DNA from: Dama dama
Lineage: Eukaryota > Chordata > Mammalia > Artiodactyla > Cervidae
DNA: 64,000 bases
Reading direction: 5' to 3'
Assembly: GCF_033118175.1 (NCBI RefSeq)
Contig: NC_083685.1
Span: 118,862,501 to 118,926,500, forward strand
The notes beneath the pieces are model-generated. The model did not search any database and was not told where the DNA came from. It saw only the letters and a list, made by a program, of their open reading frames with translations. The position numbers were made by a program, and so were the translations under genes. Shown one piece after another: positions 55,700-64,000 of the stretch (positions are counted from its first letter, which is position 1; each line of letters begins with the position of its first letter).

Positions 55700-57960
55700 T
55701 TTTTGAGAATCGGGGACAGTGTAAGGAGGAGCTGGGTATTAGATAACATTAATGAGTGAACGTCACTTTTGGCATGTCTCAGCAGATACTTCAAAAGCCA
55801 TCCAGAGGTCGACTGAGTTTGTTTTTAATCTGCCAAGAGCTCAGGCAGCCTGGAATGCTGAGTAAAGAAGATGTGGCGCGGAAGAGATCCACAAAGTACT
55901 TCAGCCCCTGAAAACAATCAAGTCCCCGTTTCAGGGCCTTTGCAGCAGTAACAGTGGGGAATCCTGTCCTGCTGTTTTATTTTCTCATTTTCTCTCTCTG
56001 GCCAAACCTGCAAAGAGCATGATAGAACCCTATTGTAACTGCGAATGTTTGTTTTCTGATTACAAATGTGACAGCATGTTCATTATGCAAAATCTGAAAA
56101 ATGTAGAAAAAGTATTAATAGAAAAAAATACCAGGAGGAAATACTATTTTGGGCTGCAGGGATTATGGGCTTAAAAATATTTTTTATCTTATGTTTTTCC
56201 ATATTTCCCAAATTTTCTGCCATGAATTAGAATTACTGCTGTATCATAAAAAGTTTTTAAAGTACATAGTTTGCAATTTATAGAAAGATCATATGGCTTT
56301 CTGTAATGTGAGTAGCATTACATCTACTCACAAAGTTAGGCATAGGGCATAGAAGCAGGTGATACTTCAGAGCTGATCACAAACAACTTCACAAATAGCA
56401 AAACTGGTATAAGATACAGAATATGGTATGCCATCAGTGACACTAGCAAGATGAAAAAAATGCGAGAGTGTAGTGCAGAGTCAGTCAATGCTGGCACTTT
56501 ACTGGTGAGAAAAAGGATTGCTAAGATGCTTGGGTGAGCTCAGAAGAAGTCAGCAAAATCACTGTCCTGTTGAGCAAGCCCAGATTGTCTACCCACAGGA
56601 TCATGAGCAAATAAATGACTGCACTAAGCCACTAAGATTTGGGTTAGTTTGTTAAGGAGGAAAAGCCAAACTAGCAGACACTTACCCTGACACTGTGAAG
56701 TCGTCTGCCCTTTCTCCCATGGATTTGAAGTCTCCAATACCTCAAGTATGTTTTTGTAGAATCAGGGATCTGTTCTTGGATTTCTGTTGTGGGCCCAGTC
56801 CAGGCTGCTTTGTAACCCTCCGAACACATCCTGATTCCAGGTGCCTTCAGTTGCAAGGTTTTGCTCTTCACACCTGGACCTCAGGAAATCAAGGATTTGA
56901 TGGCCGTAGAGTACAAACACCACTCCTGATTTCAAATTTAGATTCTGAAGAGGGAATTCTTTATCTAGCATCCTTGGCATACCCCTACAAGTGTTTTCAA
57001 AAACTTGGGCACGGGCATTTTCCTGTGTGATTTTCCCACATGTAAGCAGATTCTCAAAGGGTTACTTGCCCTCTCCAAAATTGTTGAGCTGAGGCTAAAG
57101 GAAACTGGTGTGGTTTCTGATCAACCTCTCTTTGGGGGCGCTGGGTGGCAGCAGAGGAAAGAGCAAAGCCGAGCTCAGACTCACTCAAAGGCCGGGGAGG
57201 CCCCCTGCGTTCCTTCTGTGCTACAGCTCTTAGCTGTGTTTGGCTGTTTTGCGGTTTATTGGTTTGTGCTGTCTTCTTTCTCTCGCAATGAGCTTCATCA
57301 GGAAAGGCTTTGGACCCCAACACCTGGCTTTAGCGAAATGCCCCGAGCCTAGAGTTAGAAGTGGGTTTAACAGAGGCACCCGACCACTGGGGTGTGGTCA
57401 GCAGGTGTGCATGGGATTCTGTGTGAGTTACTTAGTGCCTTAGAGCTCTGACTGGGGGATCAAGGTCCCTGACAGGCAAGATCATTAACACACACACGGC
57501 CTGGTGCAAGGTGGGTGACTGGCTATAAAAACACAAATTCCTTTCCCTTCATTGTAACCCCCTTCCCCGAGGGCCACACAGTATTCCTCCTGGAACTATG
57601 GCCGGCACAGGAGGAAAAACACGAACTCTCCAACAGGCTCCAGGAACTTGAAACCTTGGGGTGCAGTGGGGGGTGAGAACGCATTGGACAATAATGAGGT
57701 GTCCAAAACATGCCGTTTGTGCAGAAGCACCACAGTCAGTGTCAGCGGCCTAAATAGCACGCAGCGTCCTCGGAGCTGCAGGACTCAACTCATCACTCTT
57801 GAGCACAGGCTGGCAGAAGCACCCTTGGCATTTGCCGGCCAGGACTCACACCTCTTTGTGCCTGGGGCAGCTGCTTTCGGCTTGATGAACACAGCAAGTC
57901 ATCAGGGCAAGGGGTGGGCGGGGGGCGCACAGAACACCTGAGGCGGGGGGCCCATTTCTA
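55700..57960. other. Unique intergenic sequence
   Basis: I recognise no gene or recent repeat. A 111-codon open frame at 56695-57030 and others nearby lack homologous motifs and look like chance. Confidence 0.5.
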
Positions 57961-57966
57961 TCAGTG

Positions 57967-58302
57967 CTATGCTGTGCTTAGTCACTCAGTCGTGTCTGAC
58001 TCTTTGAGACTCCATGGACTGTAGCCCACCAGGCTCCTCTGTCCATGGGGATTTTTCCAGGCAGGAATACTGGAATGGGTTGCCATGCCCACCTCCAGGG
58101 GATCTTCCCAACCCAGGGATTGAACCTAGGTCTCCCGCATTGCAGGCAGATTCTTTACGGTCTGAGCCACCAGGGAAGCCCCAGAATACTGGAGTGGGTG
58201 GCCTTATCCCTTCACCAAGGGAACTTCCTGATCCAGGAATTGAACCAGGTTCTCCTGCATTGTGGGTGGATTCTTTACCAGCTAAGCTACCTGGGAGGCC
58301 CA
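57967..58302 (-). mobile_element. BOV-A2-type dimeric SINE
   Basis: A full reverse Bov-tA unit (57967-58181) is joined directly to a second shorter unit (58182-58302). Each ends in a tRNA-like head (CCACCAGGGAAGCCCC and TACCTGGGAGGCCC), the dimer layout of BOV-A2. Confidence 0.88.
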
Positions 58303-59239
58303 GTGAGGGCTGGACACGTGAGGAATTTTGCTGCTGCCTGGTCAGTACCATCCCTCAATCACCCAGCAAGTGTCTAGGAGCCAGGTGCAGCAGGGAAGAC
58401 CCCCCCCCCCCTTTGGAAAAGGGTGCCAGTTCATGCAACTCTACTCTGAACTTGTCTTAACACTAGCCCCTTGGCAGAGCTGTCCCAGACTCCCCCCCAC
58501 CAACCCCAGACACAGCAGTGATGTGGAAGACAATTAGGTGAGCTTGGCCAGGAGGTAGAAGCAGGGTTTGAATGGAAGAAAAGAGGGTCTGTGAAGAAGG
58601 CAGGTGGGGCTGCACGTACAAAGGTCAGAGAAAGCAGCCAGGTGGTCTGTATAGTTGGGCGCGGGCAGGGGCTGTGTGGGGGCTCAGAACACACCCCTCC
58701 AGGCAGGATACAGGCTCCAGAGCATCCCCACACTGTGGCCCTGACCATTCACTAATTTATCCATAACTCATGTTACTGAGCATCTCCAATGTGCTGGCCA
58801 TCACCCCAGGTGCTGGGGAAGCAGGTGGAAAATGTGCCCCATGAGCCCTGGGAGCTTCAGTTCTTGCAAGGAGGCAGATGATAGACAAGTAAGACGAGCT
58901 TTGGTGTAAATTAAGTGGGATGGGCCACGCACATTCCTGTGGGAAGGGCCTTCTAACAGACTGGTGGGATGTGCAAAGGGCCTGAGGCGGGGTGCTTGTC
59001 AGGAGAGTCAGAGCCCAGAGTATCTGCAGAGCGATGAGAGTAGAGGGGACAACCAGGTCATGAGTATCATGAAGCTTTGGATTTCATTCTAAGTGAGATG
59101 AGAGAAGAATGTCATGGCCAGGTCTTTCCGTGGCTGAGGGCAGCTGGAAGACAGCAGGAGAGGTTGGGAGACGATTTACCATAATCCAGGCCCTGGTGAG
59201 GTAGTTCAGACCAGCAGGAGGCAGGGTGGTGTTGCCTGT
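58303..59239. other. Unique intergenic sequence
   Basis: There is a 12-base C run near 58400-58411 and an L2/MIR-like stretch at about 58770-58900 (CTGAGCATCTCCAATGTGCT). No gene seen. Confidence 0.5.
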
Positions 59240-59622
59240 GATGATGCTGTTCAGTTGCTAAGTTGTATCCGACTCTTTGCAACCCTATGAAGGAGCACGC
59301 CAGGCTTCCCTGTCCTTCACCATCTCCCGGAGTTTGCTCAAATTCATGTCCATTGAGTCGGTGATGCCATCCAACCATCTCATCCTCTCTCATCCCCTTC
59401 TCCTCTTGCCCTCAATCTTTCCCAGCATCAGGGTCTTTTCTGATGAGTCAGTTCTTCACATCAGGTGGCCAAAGGATTGGAGCTTCAGCTTCAGCATCAG
59501 TCCTTCCAATGAATATTCAGGGTTGATTTCCTTTAGGATGGACTGGTTTGATCTTTTTGCAGTCCAAGGGGCTCTCAAGAGTCTTCTCCAGCACCACAAT
59601 TCGAAAGCATCAATTCTTTGGC
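59240..59622 (-). mobile_element. BovB LINE 3' fragment
   Basis: GTTCAGTTGCTAAGTTGTATC to CATCAATTCTTTGGCAG, reverse BovB of about 380 bases including the C-terminal coding end (antisense). Confidence 0.88.
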
Positions 59623-60919
59623 AGTGATGGGAGTGTGTGAGGGAAGTGCTGGGTTTGGAATACATTGTAAACGTAGAGCAGGAAGAAATCAAGGAAGGAT
59701 GTGGGATTTGTGAGAAAGAGCCAAGGGAGTTGACAATGCGATTTGGCCTGAGCATTTAGAATAACATGGCCTCTTACTGAACGGGAAGCCCGAGGTTTCA
59801 GGATTGAATGGAGGGCTCTTCTTTGGATGTGACATGTGAGAGGTGACCTCAAAGTCTTCAACAGAGGAAGCAGCTGGAGCTGGGGAGAAGAGGAGCTCTG
59901 TGGGGAGACAGCAGGAAGTATGGAGGGAGAGACCACCCAAGGAGGTGAGCCCAGGGACACCCAGCTTCCAAAGGTGGGGGTAGGGACCTCCTGCACAGGA
60001 CCCTGAAGAGGTGCCGTGAGCAAGGTCCTGAGACTCGGTGAGGAAGTGTTTAGGGGCTTAATGCTGCGCCATCAGGCTCTTATGTGCTCTGCCCCCCACA
60101 TTCTCCCAGCACGGTATAGAGCCTGGGATCTCTTGTTTTCCTCCCCTCCTCTCCTTGCCCCCTCCCCTCTGCTTATTGGGTTTCTGGCTGGAGTCCCCAA
60201 ACAGGACAAGCAGGAAAAACTGGCCTGGTCCGGGGGACATCAGTTTCTACTTGGCTACTGGGCTTTGAAGAGGAGGGTTTCTGGGCCACCCTCTGGGATG
60301 TGGAAGCTTCGGGTGTGACCTCCAGGAAACTATCCCCCTGCCTATTATTTGAGAGTCTCTGTCTGCAGGGGCTCAGCCTCCTCCAAGAAACCTGTCCTCT
60401 CAGGCCACGTGTAGAAAGATTCCAGCAGGGCACAATCCTTGAAGGGCAAATTAATTTTGTCATTTGGATTATTATTTCAAGAAAGAAGAAGAGATAGAGC
60501 GTTGTACTCGTCACCTTTAGAAGCAGGCGCACGGCACAGAAGCATGTTGTACAATGCACACCGCCTAATCAGCAGATCTGTTCTGGGCTGTGGTCGGTCC
60601 GGGCGCAGCGTGGGACTCAGGGCTAGAAATTCTGTAGAGGCCACAGAAAGGGAGGTGGACAGAGAACGTGGCAGTGGAGAGGGGGTGGGAAGACAGCAGC
60701 TCACAATTGCCGAGAATGTCGGAGCAGAGGCTAGTGAGAGGCAGAGAGAGAAAGGCAGGCCTGGGATGGAGGGAAAGAAAACCAGAGCCTGAAGGGCAAA
60801 CGGACACACTTGGGAGGAGACTCACCGCCCGAGTCTTGGAACATGAGACGTGGCGTTGGTCTCCGGCTTTGGATCTGTCGACCACAGCGGGTCCTCTCCT
60901 TGGAGGGTTCCTATAAAGA
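59623..60919. other. Unique intergenic sequence
   Basis: GC-moderate sequence with purine-rich stretches (60650-60800). Several overlapping open frames of 80-130 codons occur in both directions. None shows a recognisable domain and I call no gene. Confidence 0.5.
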
Positions 60920-61318
60920 AAGCTGAGCGCTGAAGAATTGATGCTTTTGAACTGTGGTGTTGGAGAAGACTCTTGAGAATCCCTTGGACTGCAAGGAGAT
61001 CCAACCAGTTCATCCTAAAGGAGATCAGTCCTGGGTGTTCACTGGAAGGACTGATGCTTGAAGCTGAAACTCCAATAATTTGGCCACCTGATGTGAAGAA
61101 CTGACTCATTTGAAAAGACCCTGATGCTGGGAAAGATTGAGGGCAGGAGGAGAAGGGGACGACAGAGGATGAGATGGTTGGATGGCATCACCAACTCAGT
61201 GGACCAGTTTGGGTAAACTCCGGGAGTTGGTGATAGACAGGGAGGCCTGGCGTGCTGCGGTTCATGGGATCTCAAAGAGTCAGACATGACTGAGTGACTG
61301 GACTGAACTGAACTGTAC
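60920..61318 (+). mobile_element. BovB LINE 3' fragment
   Basis: A sense copy from GAAAGCTGAGCGCTGAAG to the terminal GACTGGACTGAACTGAACTG. Confidence 0.9.
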
Positions 61319-64000
61319 CTGTTTCTTGACCCCAACCTCCACTTGGCGGGACATGGACATTGTGGGAAGGCGGGCAGAGCAAACTCAGGCCTGGTTCACT
61401 GGCGTCTCCTCCAGGCCTCATCCTGGGCTTGCTGGGTCCTATCCCAGCCGAGAATCCCCCACCCTTAAAGCTAACCGAGTTCCTCTTAGTGATTTGCATT
61501 CGCATTCTCACCTGGCCGTGGGCTGTCATCTTCACTCTGTCTCTGTTATCCTGGGAGTTGAAGTCAGTTTCTTCCCACATTTGCGAGTCTTGAATAAAGT
61601 CTGTCTTGCACTTTCTAACAAGTGTCCAGTGAATAATTTGTCCTTAACAAGGGTTGTGAGAGGGCAGCCGTGAGTGTCTAGTGGGGGCCTGGCAGGAGTG
61701 AGAGCTGTGTACACAGTTGTGTATATTCCCTTGTTTAGCCGAAGAAGTGGTGGGACAGGTGAGGGTCAGCCCCAAGGCATGAACCCCAGAGCTGATTACC
61801 ATACTGGAGCTCTGGGGGATGCCCAGAGCTGGTTGAATAGGCGCTATGGGAAGAGCAAGAGGCCTGCTTGGACAGGAGGAGCAGCATCTCAGGCAGGGTG
61901 GCTGGTGGGGTGACGCTGGGGTCCCTTGAGAAGCACCACTGACTCCTGTTCTCAGACAGGCTGCAGGAGGGCAGCGTTCACAGTCTGTCTCCCCTCTGCT
62001 CCTCCCTTCTTCCTGGTTCTTCCCTTTCACTCTCATAACAGGGAAACCAAGTTTTGCACCCTTTGCCAGGATCATTTGGAGTCAGGTGCCTGACTTTAAA
62101 GGTTGATGCAGGAAACGTGCTTCATGTTACTCAGAAAGTCACCAACTTTCTGAGTTGCTCCTTCCCAGTGATGTGGCCTCAAGTGTTTTCCCCTGGGTTT
62201 CTGGACCTTGTAGGCAAAGCTGGGTCTCCACCTGTCTGACCTCTGATGTACTTCTGAGGCCCGGAGACCCAGGGAGAGTGTGATGGTCTGAAGCATGTGT
62301 CTGGTTAACCCCTCATTAACACGTCTGAAATGCAGTGTCTTGGAGCTGTCACACCAGCCATCACAGGCATCCGCCCGGCCAACCTGGCTCTGATCTGCCT
62401 GTGCCTGAGGTGGGCTCTCCCTCCAGAAGTCAGCTCTGGACATTGCTGGACGGATGGAGCACCTGGGCCTCCTCCCTGCTCTCCTCCCCTGTCCAGCCCA
62501 TCCCCAGGGTGTGAAATCTGGTATTTTTCAACTCCAAGCAGCAATCCAGGTAAGACAAAAAACGGTTCTCTGGAGCTAGGTTGAGAAACAAGTTGGGTGA
62601 AGTAGTGAGTTGAAATGGACTTGACTAAGTGCCAAGTTGTAGCTGAGTGTCCTGGAGATCTGGTTCAATTAAGCTTTAATACATTTTTTTAGGTGAACTG
62701 TTAACACTGTTGTTTTTAGTTAAGGGTCAGCTTTTCCAGAGAATGACACCAGACTCCTGAATAACAAAGGAGCAAGACCCAGGAATGCTCCCAGTGTGTG
62801 TGTTGGGGTGGGTAGAAGGCGGGGCTGCTGTCACCTGGATGTCGGGGAGCTGTGGGGCTGAGCAGAGGCAGCGGGAGTGCAGAAGCCCAGAGGCAGAGAG
62901 ATTGTGCAGCTTGGTGAAAAGGCAATGCACTGTCTCGAGTGGAATTCGAGGTACACAGTCATAAGCCACACAAAACTTGCAGCAGATTCCCCCAAATATT
63001 CTTTCACACCCTCTGCACCCTGTTTGCTGACTTGGGGTGTCCTGCCAAGGGTCACCTCATGGACTAGAGATCAGGCCATGTCCTTGGAGCTCTGGGTGAG
63101 TCCAGGAATCAGCTGACCCATTCCATGGGAGCCTATGTCCTTACCTGAACCCTCCTTTATCAAGGAGATGCCTCAGCTCTGGGGCCTGCAGAGGACTGGG
63201 GCAGGGAGCAGGGTTGGAAGGTTTAGCCAGTCACCGTGGCTCAGCGTCCAGCCCTCCTGCGCTCGCCCATTTCCAAGAGGAAGTCTGGGAACAGAGCCCA
63301 GCTCCTGGCGCCAAAGCTTTGCTTCTGCCCTTCCTGACTCTAGAAATTGGGGGCCAGGTCCCTGGCCTTGCCAGCCTACACCCCTACCCACTGTCTTGAA
63401 CCTGTTGGGGGGCTCTGGGAACCTGGGCTGATGCCCAGGACTTGTGCCAGGCACACACCGAGGCTCCTCGTGGCCAGCAGGTGGCGATGCAGGAGCGCTG
63501 GAAGGGCAGAGGTCTGGGCTTCCTCCTGGTGGGACCCCCACTCCCTGCAGCCTTCGCTGAAGCCCCAGGTGGTTGCTGAGGCTCCCCTGCTGGCTGGGAA
63601 GTGTGCGCTCAGGGTAAGCGGTCAAGCTGCAGTGCTGGGAGCTCTGGGCGAACAAATGCAGAAGCCAGAGCTCTGGGAAGCCCTCCACACTTCCCCATGT
63701 TTTCTGCCCTCCGTGTTCGATGCTTCAGGGGTGGTTCCACTTAAGCAACCTGGTCAGCCCTTGATGCCTGTTTCATTGATGAGATAGTAGGGGCTCAGGT
63801 CAGGGGCAGGACCAGGGTGCTCACATGGCGGCCCTGAACGGGCCAAGGCAGAAAGTCAGCATGTCCTTGCCATTTCTATTCTAAGCCCTGGAGTCTCAGG
63901 TCGGCCTGGGGCCCTGTCTCCAGCCTGTCCATCAGGCCAAGGGTGTGTGCAGGGCTGGCAGGGTGGGTGTCTATGAGCATGCAGGGGTGTGAGGTGTGGA
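61319..64000. other. GC-rich intergenic sequence up to the window end
   Basis: I support no gene here. An LTR-like stretch with AATAAAG at about 61594 (see findings) and a CTCF-like motif at 63474 are the only notable sites. Open frames of up to about 170 codons are low-complexity and shared by overlapping frames. Confidence 0.5.
63474..63487 (+). promoter_or_regulatory. CTCF-type motif
   Basis: CCAGCAGGTGGCGA matches the CTCF core at 13 of 14 positions, in GC-rich unique sequence downstream of PSMD12. Occupancy cannot be judged. Confidence 0.45.

Noticed and set aside
63173..63787. Overlapping open frames of about 146-171 codons near the window end
   Set aside because: GC-rich, low-complexity and present on both strands; no family resemblance.

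Overview
This window is nuclear DNA from a ruminant, most likely a bovid. It is packed with SINEs of the Bov-tA/BOV-A2 type (a tRNA-Glu head joined to a BovB tail), CHR-type tRNA SINEs, BovB (RTE) LINE fragments and cetartiodactyl L1 3' ends. Genes are split by GT-AG introns and there are two CpG-rich promoters. I cannot separate cattle, sheep, goat or buffalo by eye.

Layout: positions 1-11461 are the start of the large first intron of PITPNC1, which runs on the minus strand. Its first coding exon (16 codons) is at 11462-11509 inside a CpG island of about 10.5-12.7 kb. A repeat-rich spacer follows (12.7-24.3 kb). Then comes PSMD12 on the plus strand, complete in 11 coding exons from 24648 to 48021 and encoding 456 residues. 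The head-to-head PITPNC1/PSMD12 order matches human 17q24.2 as I remember it; HELZ would be expected to the right, beyond this window. PSMD12 has a proximal poly(A) signal near 48443 and candidate distal signals near 50289 and 50329. From 52285 to 53516 on the minus strand lies the last exon of a dead C2H2 zinc-finger gene with a KRAB-ZNF-like exon layout. About 1.8 kb upstream of it, at 55.0-55.6 kb, is a compact promoter-like block with a ZNF143-type site and two perfect inverted repeats. I see no further gene from 55.7 to 64.0 kb.

Function: PSMD12 (Rpn5) is a PCI-domain subunit of the 26S proteasome lid. Its intron 1 holds a perfect antioxidant-response/NFE2L1-type element 39 bases after the first splice donor, which fits the known coordinate control of proteasome genes. 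PITPNC1 is a phosphatidylinositol transfer protein. The two share a gap of about 13 kb but not a promoter, and a strong CTCF-like motif lies between them at 15044.

The window's history is mostly retrotransposition. There are many clean target-site duplications, a double nested insertion that leaves three copies of one target, and an L1 insertion shortened to about 20 bases plus its poly(A). A 42-base C homopolymer is also present. I found no viral gene, CRISPR array or novel coding system. The best leads are the promoter-like block at 55.3 kb, the PSMD12 intronic element, the CTCF-like site and the insertion junctions.
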